DNA of 64,000 nucleotides from UBA11222 sp049323435 (lineage in GTDB: Bacteria; Pseudomonadota; Alphaproteobacteria; UBA11222): contig JBMOMX010000017.1 of NCBI GenBank assembly GCA_049323435.1, positions 62,001 to 126,000 on the forward strand, given 5' to 3'. Positions 1-6,790 of the stretch are shown in pieces. Within the stretch, counting starts at the first letter, position 1. Each line of letters starts with the position of its first letter. The translations under genes and the position numbers were made by a program. Under the pieces are notes generated by a model. The model saw only the letters and a program-made list of their open reading frames with translations, was not told the origin of the DNA and did no database searches.

Positions 1-200
1 CAGGCGGGGCGCGGCTTCGCTGCTCCGTAGTACCGCGCGCGGGAACTGAAATCGGCGTTGAGGTGCAGGGGATCGGTGCGTTCCAGGCGAAGGTGATCCG
101 GCGCCTGCCAAACTGCATTGCTGTTGAGTTTCATTTTTCGGAAAATCTGCGTTCACTTTTTGCTGAAAAACTGGATAGTCTGACTATGGAGCCGGTCTGA
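1..200 (+). CDS. C-terminal fragment of a PilZ-like domain protein (5' end outside window)
   Basis: An open frame enters from the left edge (first full codon at 3) and stops with TGA at 198-200. The about 65 visible residues contain a VEVQGIGAFQAKVIRR-like strand pattern followed by AVEFHF and a short polar tail. This resembles the second half of a PilZ beta-barrel, the c-di-GMP-binding domain common in alphaproteobacteria. The diagnostic RxxxR and D/NxSxxG motifs would lie outside the window, so c-di-GMP binding cannot be judged. A 99-base gap separates it from the next gene. The family call rests on pattern resemblance only. Confidence 0.5.
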   Translation, partial: GGARLRCSVVPRAGTEIGVEVQGIGAFQAKVIRRLPNCIAVEFHFSENLRSLFAEKLDSLTMEPV

Positions 201-299
201 TTCTTACGGCCAGTCAAAGCCGCAATTTCGAGCATAAACCAGACGGCGTGTTGCGCCGGATTTGATTTTGCCATATTGCGGGCGCTGGAAGGTTGCGCA

Positions 300-1043
300 A
301 TGTCGAAGTGGGGAAAATTTTTTGGCGCGGCGGCGGGACTGGCGCTTGGCGGGCCGCTCGGCGTGCTGCTGGGCATGCTGGCGGGTCATTTTGCGCTGGA
401 CCGCGAGGACAGTTCCGCGCCTGCAAATCCCTTTGACACCAGGGGCGACACCAATCGCATTGCCTTCACGATCGGGGTTATCGCTCTTGGCGCAAAAATG
501 GCTAAGGCGGACGGATATGTTTCGCGTGAAGAGGTGGACGCTTTCAAACAGGTGTTTGACGTGCCGCCGGATGAAATCGCCAATGTCGCGCGGATATTCG
601 ATCTGGCCCGTCAGGATGTGGCCGGGTATGAGCAATATGCCCGTCAGATAGCCTCAACCTTCAAGACCAAGCCGCGGGTGCTGGAAGATCTGCTGGACGG
701 CCTGTTTTTCATCGCCAAGGCGGATAATATATTCCATCCCAAGGAAGAGGAGTTTCTGCATTCCGTAGCCAGGATTTTTGGCTTTAATGATGCGGACTGG
801 ACCCGCATCAAGGCCGGGCATGTGGGGGCGGATGCGGCGGATCCCTATGCGATTCTGGGGGTGGCCCATGATGTCACGGATGCGGCGCTGAAACAGGCCT
901 ATCGCCGACTGGTGCGTGAAAATCACCCTGATTTGCTGGTGGCGCAGGGGCTGCCGGAAGAATTTATAATGGTCGCCAATACCAAGATCGCCACCATCAA
1001 TGACGCCTATGACAAGGTTGCCAAACAGAGGGGCATAATCTAG
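300..1043 (+). CDS. djlA: TerB/J-domain co-chaperone (DjlA/DjiA-like)
   Basis: A 247-residue protein. Residues about 6-31 are a glycine-rich hydrophobic stretch that could be a membrane anchor. Residues about 50-165 are helical and resemble the TerB-like domain. Residues about 181-247 form a J domain that begins DPYAILGV and carries the HPD tripeptide (209-211) needed to stimulate DnaK ATPase. This domain order matches the DjlA/DjiA family of membrane-linked DnaK partners. The ATG at 300 is chosen because GGAAGG lies about 7 bases upstream; a TTG at 276 is in frame but lacks that support. The next gene starts 10 bases downstream, so the two may be co-transcribed. Confidence 0.85.
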   Translation: MSKWGKFFGAAAGLALGGPLGVLLGMLAGHFALDREDSSAPANPFDTRGDTNRIAFTIGVIALGAKMAKADGYVSREEVDAFKQVFDVPPDEIANVARIFDLARQDVAGYEQYARQIASTFKTKPRVLEDLLDGLFFIAKADNIFHPKEEEFLHSVARIFGFNDADWTRIKAGHVGADAADPYAILGVAHDVTDAALKQAYRRLVRENHPDLLVAQGLPEEFIMVANTKIATINDAYDKVAKQRGII

Positions 1044-1053
1044 AACCTCAGGC

Positions 1054-1923
1054 ATGTCGCCACCACATCTTGCCCTGATCCTGTTTATTACGCTGGTGTG
1101 GGGGTTCAATTACGTCGCAGGTAAAGCGGGTGTGAATGAACTGCCGCCGGTGCTGTTCACCTGTCTGCGCTTTGCTCTGCTTAGTGCTATTCTGCTGCCC
1201 TGGCTGAAGCTGCATCGCGGGCAGATGGGTTCCATCGCGATTATCTCTCTGACCATGGGCGGGGTTCATTTCGCGATCTTTTATATGGGGCTGGCGGCGG
1301 CGCATGATGTTTCCACCGTGGCCATTGCCGGCCAGCTGGGCGTGCCGTTCGCCACCATCATGTCGATCCTGTTCCTGAAAGAACAGGTTCACTGGAAACG
1401 CTGGGCCGGTATTACCGCCTCATTCATTGGCGTGATGATTATCGGTTTTGATCCGGCGGTGTTTCAATATCTGGATGGCCTGATTATGGTCATACTGGCG
1501 GCATTGGTTGGTTCGGTGGCGATGATTTACATGCGCCGCCTCAAGAATGTGGGCGTGTTCGAATTGCAGGCCTGGATTGCGCTGCTGAGCTGGCCGGTGC
1601 TGGCGCCAATGTCATTGCTGATGGAGGAAGGACAGATCGCCGCCATGACGGCGGCGAGCTGGGCAGGCTGGGGCGGGGTATTATATACTGTCATCGGCAC
1701 CAGTCTGATCGGCCATGCAGGGATGTATTATCTGTTGCAGCGCTATGAGGTTACCCAAACCGCGCCGATTACCTTATTGTCGCCGGTATGGGGCGTGTTC
1801 TTTGGCGTGACATTGCTGGGGGACACAATAACGCCACGCATTATTCTTGGCGGTGCATTGACCCTGATCGGTGTCGCCATCGTGACGATGCGGCAAAAGA
1901 CGCTGGTGGATACAGGGGGATAG
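1054..1923 (+). CDS. EamA-family (drug/metabolite superfamily) transporter
   Basis: A 289-residue, very hydrophobic protein with about ten predicted membrane segments arranged as two EamA repeats. It starts with the typical FITLVWGFNYVAGK-like first helix and ends with the repeat-2 signature (TLLSPVWGVFFG, then a GGALTLIGV helix). Family members export metabolites such as amino acids or nucleotide-derived compounds, but substrate cannot be read from sequence. It lies between djlA-like and amidase genes with gaps of 10 and 6 bases, which suggests one transcription unit. Inner membrane location is inferred from the helices. Confidence 0.85.
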   Translation: MSPPHLALILFITLVWGFNYVAGKAGVNELPPVLFTCLRFALLSAILLPWLKLHRGQMGSIAIISLTMGGVHFAIFYMGLAAAHDVSTVAIAGQLGVPFATIMSILFLKEQVHWKRWAGITASFIGVMIIGFDPAVFQYLDGLIMVILAALVGSVAMIYMRRLKNVGVFELQAWIALLSWPVLAPMSLLMEEGQIAAMTAASWAGWGGVLYTVIGTSLIGHAGMYYLLQRYEVTQTAPITLLSPVWGVFFGVTLLGDTITPRIILGGALTLIGVAIVTMRQKTLVDTGG

Positions 1924-1929
1924 CTTGCC

Positions 1930-2721
1930 ATGCAGATCATTGCGCGCCCTTCGCCGAATTTTAATGCGCGCAAGTCCGGCGCCGTCGATATGCTGGTGCT
2001 GCATTATACCGGCATGCAGTCATGCGACGCCGCATTGGCGCGGCTCTGCGACAGCGCGGCGAAAGTCAGCGCGCATTATCTGATCGATGAAGATGGGCAG
2101 GTGTACCGGCTGGTAGCGGAAGATCAGCGCGCCTGGCATGCCGGGGTTTCCTGTTGGGCCGGCGAACGCGATGTGAACAGCCGCGCGATCGGAATTGAGC
2201 TGGTCAATCCGGGGCATGAGTTTGGCTATCAAACGTTTCCTCAGCCGCAAATGCAGGCGCTTGCGGAACTAAGCCTGGAAATTCTGTCCCGCCACCCGAT
2301 TCCGCCTCATTTTGTGTTGGGCCATAGCGATGTGGCGCCAGGGCGCAAGCGTGACCCCGGCGAACTGTTCGACTGGGCCTGGCTGGCGGGGCAGGGGGTT
2401 GGGCTGTGGTCTGTTCTCTCTTCTCATCTCACCCCACCCCAACCCCTCCCCATCAAAGGGGAGGGGCTTTTACCGCCGGGCTCCGGTCTTCTCCCTCCCC
2501 CTGGTGGGGAGGGTTGGGGTGGGGGGCCGGAAATAATGCAATTGCAAAAGGATCTGGCACGATTTGGTTACGACATTCCACAAACCGGTTTTTTGGGCGT
2601 TCAGACCCGCGCCGTGATTACCGCCTTTCAACGGCATTTCCGCCCGGCAAAGGTGGATGGTGTTGCCGATGCGCAAACCGCGGCGATCCTGAAACAGCTT
2701 CTCGCGCAGATCACTGCTTGA
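1930..2721 (+). CDS. N-acetylmuramoyl-L-alanine amidase (AmpD-like) with C-terminal peptidoglycan-binding domain
   Basis: A 263-residue protein. Residues about 18-158 form an Amidase_2 domain; the likely zinc ligands are H25 (VLHYTG), H132 (GHSDVAPGR) and D142 (RDPG). It should cleave the lactyl-amide bond between MurNAc or anhydroMurNAc and the stem peptide, as in peptidoglycan recycling or remodelling. Residues about 203-258 are a PG_binding_1 domain (LQKDLARFGY, FQRHFRP). No signal peptide is visible, so a cytoplasmic recycling role like AmpD is plausible. Residues about 165-201 are odd: low-complexity Pro/Gly sequence encoded by a palindromic DNA repeat inserted between the domains without breaking the frame. 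The stop codon overlaps the predicted rnpB promoter. Confidence 0.9.
   Translation: MQIIARPSPNFNARKSGAVDMLVLHYTGMQSCDAALARLCDSAAKVSAHYLIDEDGQVYRLVAEDQRAWHAGVSCWAGERDVNSRAIGIELVNPGHEFGYQTFPQPQMQALAELSLEILSRHPIPPHFVLGHSDVAPGRKRDPGELFDWAWLAGQGVGLWSVLSSHLTPPQPLPIKGEGLLPPGSGLLPPPGGEGWGGGPEIMQLQKDLARFGYDIPQTGFLGVQTRAVITAFQRHFRPAKVDGVADAQTAAILKQLLAQITA
2431..2526. repeat. Palindromic GC-rich element inserted in frame within the amidase gene
   Basis: The inner hairpin is CCCCTCCCC (2443-2451), loop ATCAAA, GGGGAGGGG (2458-2466). An outer, near-perfect complement joins the ACCCCACCCCAACCC block at 2431-2447 to the GGGGAGGGTTGGGGTGGGG block at 2506-2524. The 96-base unit has no stop in the amidase frame and is read as a Pro/Gly-rich linker. 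Repeats of this CCCTCCCC...GGGGAGGG style are familiar intergenic palindromes in alphaproteobacterial genomes. The in-gene position recalls Rickettsia palindromic elements, but I do not claim homology. Confidence 0.75.
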
Positions 2722-2748
2722 CCTTGCGCGCAATGCTCTCGATATAAG
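2718..2748 (+). promoter_or_regulatory. Predicted sigma70-type promoter of rnpB
   Basis: A TTGACC -35 box lies at 2718-2723 and a TATAAG -10 box at 2743-2748, separated by 19 bases. A start about 7 bases after the -10 box falls at 2755, exactly where helix P1 of the RNase P RNA begins. The -35 box overlaps the TGA stop of the amidase gene (2719-2721). The 19-base spacer is slightly long. Confidence 0.55.
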
Positions 2749-2754
2749 ATGGGT

Positions 2755-3117
<363 letters not shown>

Positions 3118-3149
3118 GCAGTTTTTTTGGGAAGGCCCCCGCCAATAAT

Positions 3150-4349
3150 TCAGCGGCGGACCTGGATGGGCATGGATTGGGCGGAGATGCGCGCCGGGGG
3201 CAAGGTGAAACATACGGCTGTACCCTTGCCGAGGCGGCTTTTGATCCACAGCGACCCGCCATGCATTTCGACCAGTGATTTAGCGAGCGGCAGACCAAGG
3301 CCAACACCATCAAACTTACGTTGCAGGCTATTTTCCACCTGACCAAATTTTTGAAGTATCAATGGAATATCTTTCTGATCAATGCCAATGCCTGTGTCTG
3401 CTATGGTGACGCGCAATTCTCCGGAACGTGCAATACATGCGTGAACACTGACCTTGCCGTCTTTCGGGGTAAACTTGATCGCATTGGACAAAAGATTGAT
3501 CAAAACCTGGCATATCTTGCGATCATCCACATAGATTTCCGGTAAATCCTGGGGGGTGCGGTCAATAAGGCTGACGCCGGTATTTCTGGCCAGTGTGCTT
3601 ACCTGGGAGAGGCAGCGTGCGATCAGTTCGTGAAAATCGGCATCCATCTCACGAAGCTTCATCTGACCGCATTCTATCTGCGCTACGTCCAGCACATCAT
3701 TTACCAGGCTTAGAAGGTGTGTGCCGCTGCGGTAAATGTCCTCGGCATATTCTTTGTATTGATTGTTTCCGGCCGGTCCGAATAATTCAGTCGCCATGAT
3801 TTCCGAGAACCCGATGATCGCATTCAGCGGCGTGCGTAATTCATGGCTCATATTCGCCAGGAACTGGGTCTTGGTTTTATTTGCACGCACTGCTTCATAT
3901 CGCGCCGTTTCAAGTTCCTGCTCGCGCTCCCTGCCGCGTGTCACGCTATAACGCAGCAGGCCGAGCGCAGTTCCAACGCCAAAATACCGGTTTTCTTCGG
4001 TGATAATGAAACCCTTGAGCAGCGCATTCGGGTTTTCGTCCAGGATAAGCGCGCCGACAAGGGTAATGGAGCACGTCCTGTCAACGATGAAAGGGTTGGC
4101 GTCCATGGCTTGTGCGATTGGCTTTTTGTCGAACAACGCATGACCGAACTGATTGGAAAACAACAGCAGGAACGTGTCCCTGTTCACCAGGCCAACCGGC
4201 CGTTCGCCATCAACAACAGCAACCGATATAATATCCGGGTTTTTTGAAAAAAATTCGCAGACCTGTGCGCATGGCATATCTTTCGCGAATGGGGCAATGT
4301 CAAGCGCCAGACTCCCGGCATCCCCAGGTAAGGAAATCTCATGTGACAT
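3150..4349 (-). CDS. Orphan sensor histidine kinase with N-terminal CBS-like module
   Basis: A 399-residue protein from the ATG at 4349. Residues about 15-130 resemble the CBS-pair module found in front of alphaproteobacterial GGDEF and kinase proteins (GLVNRDTFLLL, a GFIITEENRYFGVGT-like segment). A short helical linker follows. The HisKA dimerisation domain has the phospho-acceptor H169 in MSHELRTPL, and the HATPase_c domain has the N box NLLSNAIKF (about 286-294), G1 DTGIGI (318-323) and G2 GVGLGL (348-353), so it looks catalytically complete. No membrane segment is visible, so a cytoplasmic sensor is likely. No response regulator is adjacent. An ATG at 4430 would add 27 residues, but those codons come largely from an 18-base tandem DNA repeat, so the shorter form is preferred. 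Confidence 0.87.
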   Translation of the reverse strand: MSHEISLPGDAGSLALDIAPFAKDMPCAQVCEFFSKNPDIISVAVVDGERPVGLVNRDTFLLLFSNQFGHALFDKKPIAQAMDANPFIVDRTCSITLVGALILDENPNALLKGFIITEENRYFGVGTALGLLRYSVTRGREREQELETARYEAVRANKTKTQFLANMSHELRTPLNAIIGFSEIMATELFGPAGNNQYKEYAEDIYRSGTHLLSLVNDVLDVAQIECGQMKLREMDADFHELIARCLSQVSTLARNTGVSLIDRTPQDLPEIYVDDRKICQVLINLLSNAIKFTPKDGKVSVHACIARSGELRVTIADTGIGIDQKDIPLILQKFGQVENSLQRKFDGVGLGLPLAKSLVEMHGGSLWIKSRLGKGTAVCFTLPPARISAQSMPIQVRR

Positions 4350-4366
4350 GGTAACCGTCCCGTCCG

Positions 4367-4400
4367 CGCAGTTATACTTAACCACGCAGTTATACTTAAC
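4367..4400. repeat. 18-base tandem direct repeat upstream of the histidine kinase
   Basis: The 16-base unit CGCAGTTATACTTAAC occurs at 4367-4382 and again at 4385-4400, an 18-base period. It sits 18-51 bases upstream of the preferred kinase start (4349, minus strand), where an operator or promoter element would be expected. If the kinase started at 4430, the repeat would instead encode a duplicated KYNC peptide. Confidence 0.6.
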
Positions 4401-4430
4401 AAACACTAAACGTCTGGTATATTTAAACAT

Positions 4431-4848
4431 ATATATTTTTCATTTTTATGACGCCTATATTATATATTGTAGTAAACAAAAACTTAAGTAAAATTAAGAT
4501 TAATATTACTATAAAGGTAATTTAAATAGTATTTTCTTCAATGAATTACTTATTTTTTGTAAACGGTAAAGTAAAATATAGTCCTTGAGGGCGCGTGCGA
4601 GTTAAATATAGAGGGGGATAGTAATAGTAATAGTTATATTGATGATTTGTATGTTGAGGAGCAGGCGCGCATAGCTCGCCATGCATTGTCCATCGCGGCA
4701 GCAGTCAGGAAAACATAATAGCAACACGGGGTTGGTTGGGGGGGGAGAACCATTTAAATCAGTTATTCTCCATAAAATATCCATTGAAATCCATCTGAAA
4801 TCCATTTATACCCAGATATTCCCATGCCGGGAAAAGTCTGGGGCGGTC
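4431..4848. other. AT-rich intergenic control region between the kinase and mraZ
   Basis: 418 bases without a credible gene. The part up to about 4640 is strikingly AT-rich compared with the rest of the window and contains short TTAA and ATAGTA runs. A candidate sigma70 promoter toward mraZ is TTGAGG (4585-4590), 16 bases, TATAGA (4607-4612). A G8 run lies near 4738-4745. The last 80 bases contain the phased TCCAT repeats described separately. An open frame continues upstream of mraZ to 4681 but has no MraZ-like residues and is not considered coding. Confidence 0.6.
4769..4805. promoter_or_regulatory. Candidate MraZ operator: four phased TCCAT (TGGAN on the minus strand) repeats
   Basis: TCCAT occurs at 4769-4773, 4780-4784, 4790-4794 and 4801-4805, with periods of 11, 10 and 11 bases, i.e. 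on one face of the helix. The last repeat ends 43 bases before the mraZ start. In E. coli MraZ represses its own operon by binding TGGGN repeats separated by 5 bases; read on the minus strand these repeats are TGGAN with 5-6 base spacers. They overlap a possible promoter, TTGAAA (4784-4789) and TTTATA (4805-4810). The spacing is seen directly; MraZ binding is inference. Confidence 0.5.
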
Positions 4849-5340
4849 ATGAGTGGTTTTCTGTCTTATTCGTTACATCGGGTAGACAAAAAGGGGCGGG
4901 TCTCTGTCCCCTCGCAATATCGCGCCATTTTGCTGTCGCAAGAGAAAAGCTTCATCTGTTTTCCTTCGCTTTTGGGGCCGTGGTTGCAGGCGGTGATGCC
5001 CAGCCAGATGCAGGCGTTCATGGGACGGCAAAATCCGCTCGGCGCATTCGGCGGCGAAGTCGAAGCCTATCCCACGCTGATCTGTTCTGCGGCGGCGGAA
5101 ATGATCCCGGATACTGACGGGCGCATTGTACTGCCAGCGGAATTTCTTGCCCATGCCCGGATCGATGAAGATATCGCCTTTGTTGGGCAGGGAAGTTATT
5201 TCAGCCTGTGGGCGCCGGAACTGTTCGAGGCGGAAAAAATCAAATTGCGCGAACGTGCTATGGCGGAGCGGGCCAATTGGGCCCTTCCCCCCTCCGGTCA
5301 TGTTGCCGCCACAAATGCAGCGGAGAGTGGGCATGGCTAA
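4849..5340 (+). CDS. mraZ: Transcriptional regulator MraZ
   Basis: A 163-residue protein with the two tandem AbrB-like swapped-hairpin domains of MraZ, each with its DxxxR signature: DKKGR (13-17) and DTDGR (88-92). MraZ forms a ring and binds repeated boxes in front of the division and cell-wall cluster, usually as a repressor of that operon. The start at 4849 gives the family N-terminus (MSGFLSYSLHRVDKKGR); upstream in-frame ATGs give a non-homologous extension. It is the first gene of the cluster and its stop overlaps the rsmH start by 8 bases. The repeat array at 4769-4805 is its likely target. Confidence 0.96.
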   Translation: MSGFLSYSLHRVDKKGRVSVPSQYRAILLSQEKSFICFPSLLGPWLQAVMPSQMQAFMGRQNPLGAFGGEVEAYPTLICSAAAEMIPDTDGRIVLPAEFLAHARIDEDIAFVGQGSYFSLWAPELFEAEKIKLRERAMAERANWALPPSGHVAATNAAESGHG

Positions 5341-6385
5341 GGCGCGCCGGGATCGCACCTTGCAGGGCGAACAGGGGCCGCATGCCGCAGTCATGGCGCA
5401 GGAGGTTGTAGCGGCGCTGGCGACGCGCGATGGCGGGATTTACGTCGATGGCACTTTTGGCGCAGGCGGATATAGCCGCAAAATTTTACAATCGGCGGAA
5501 TGTATTGTGATTGCAATTGACAGGGACCCTCTGGTCGCGCCGCTGGCGCGGGCGCTGGCGGCGGAATTTCCGGATCGCCTGCATCTGTTCCAGGCCTGCT
5601 TCGGCGATATGTCCAGTCTGCTGCCGCAGGCGGGCTTTGCGGCAGTGGATGGCGTGACGTTTGATTTCGGCGTGTCCTCGATGCAGCTGGACCAGGGTGA
5701 GAGGGGGTTTTCCTTTCAGAAAGACGGTCCGCTGGACATGCGGATGGGGGATAGCGGGCCGACAGCCGCAGATGCGGTAAATAATTTGTCTGCTGACGAT
5801 CTGGCGGCGATCTTTTACGTCTATGGCGAGGAGCGCCGCTCGCGTGCAATCGCCAGGGCGATCGTTGCGGTGCGAAACGAGACCCCCATCACGCGCACAT
5901 TGCAACTGGCGCAAATCGTGGCCGGTGCGCCTGGCATGCGCGCGGATGCAGGCGCCAGGCATCCCGCCACCCGGACCTTTCAGGCATTGCGGATCTATGT
6001 GAATGACGAGCTTCGCGAAATCAACAGGGGCCTGCAAGCGGCGGAGCAAATTCTGAAACCGGAAGGCCGTCTGGCGGCCGTGTCGTTTCACAGTCTTGAG
6101 GATCGTCTGGTCAAGCAGTTTTTTGCCGTGCGTTCCGGCGTTCGTCCGGGTACGTCACGTCATCAGCCGCCCGATGATTCGCAGCCGCGCCCGCCAAGCT
6201 TCAGGCTTTTGTGGAACGGCGCACGCAAACCCGGCGACGCGGAGATCAGCACAAATCCGCGCGCCAGATCTGCGCATCTGCGGGCGGTTGTGCGCACAGA
6301 TGCCAGCGCCTGGCCGCTTGACAGCGGCGGCTTGCCAATTGGCGCGCCGGCACCCGTTTCGGAAGCCTTGGGAGGGCTAAATTAA
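5333..6385 (+). CDS. rsmH: 16S rRNA (cytosine(1402)-N(4))-methyltransferase
   Basis: A 350-residue SAM-dependent methyltransferase that N4-methylates C1402 in the ribosomal P site. It has the SAM-binding loop GTFGAGGYS (40-48), the DFGVSSMQLD motif and a C-terminal SFHSLEDRLVK block typical of MraW/RsmH. The ATG at 5333 is preferred because GGAG lies about ten bases upstream and the N-terminus then matches the family (HAAVMAQEVV soon after the start). An ATG at 5315 is possible. It overlaps mraZ by 8 bases, and ftsL follows immediately. Confidence 0.96.
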   Translation: MAKARRDRTLQGEQGPHAAVMAQEVVAALATRDGGIYVDGTFGAGGYSRKILQSAECIVIAIDRDPLVAPLARALAAEFPDRLHLFQACFGDMSSLLPQAGFAAVDGVTFDFGVSSMQLDQGERGFSFQKDGPLDMRMGDSGPTAADAVNNLSADDLAAIFYVYGEERRSRAIARAIVAVRNETPITRTLQLAQIVAGAPGMRADAGARHPATRTFQALRIYVNDELREINRGLQAAEQILKPEGRLAAVSFHSLEDRLVKQFFAVRSGVRPGTSRHQPPDDSQPRPPSFRLLWNGARKPGDAEISTNPRARSAHLRAVVRTDASAWPLDSGGLPIGAPAPVSEALGGLN

Positions 6386-6790
6386 ATGCTGCGATTTGTG
6401 ACGCTGTTCGTTTTCATCCTGCTGTTTGGCGTTTCCGCCGGGCTGTATCATGTCAAATATTCAGTCGATCGCATGGAGCGCCAGGGCCTGGGGCTCAAGG
6501 CGAAAATCGCCGATGAGCAGGAGGCCATCCGTATTCTGGAAGCCGAATGGAGCAGTCTTAACCGGCCGGAACGATTGCAAAAATTAAGCAGCCGCTATCT
6601 TGAACTGGCCCCGGTTCAGGTCAGTCAGGTGGTGGATTTCGCAGCCTTGCCGTCGCGCGAACCCGAACTGGCGGCGGGCGTGCCGGAACTTGCGGCCGTT
6701 TCACCTGCTTCGGCGCCCGCCAAATCCCCCGGGTCCACGAGTAAAACTTTTGCTGCGACAGCTGTTGCGTCAACTATGGAAATTCGCTGA
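6386..6790 (+). CDS. ftsL: Cell division protein FtsL
   Basis: A 134-residue bitopic protein with one membrane helix at residues about 4-22 and a periplasmic coiled coil (about 28-60) containing AEWSSLNRPERLQKLSSRYLEL-like sequence, the pattern usual for alphaproteobacterial FtsL. The remaining tail is Ala/Pro/Ser-rich. FtsL acts with FtsB and FtsQ in the divisome to activate FtsW/FtsI. A GGAGGG ribosome-binding site lies at 6371-6376. The stop codon overlaps the ftsI start by one base (TGATG). Identification rests on position, topology and the short conserved block, since FtsL diverges strongly. Confidence 0.88.
   Translation: MLRFVTLFVFILLFGVSAGLYHVKYSVDRMERQGLGLKAKIADEQEAIRILEAEWSSLNRPERLQKLSSRYLELAPVQVSQVVDFAALPSREPELAAGVPELAAVSPASAPAKSPGSTSKTFAATAVASTMEIR

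Noticed and set aside
4484..4503. TTAA motifs resembling CtrA binding sites
   Set aside because: The spacing is 6 bases (4487 to 4494) rather than the 7 of a full TTAA-N7-TTAA site, and the region is AT-rich so TTAA is expected by chance.
4681..4848. Upstream in-frame extension of mraZ (56 extra codons)
   Set aside because: The added residues do not resemble MraZ and the region contains the phased repeats; MraZ starts at MSGFLSYSL.
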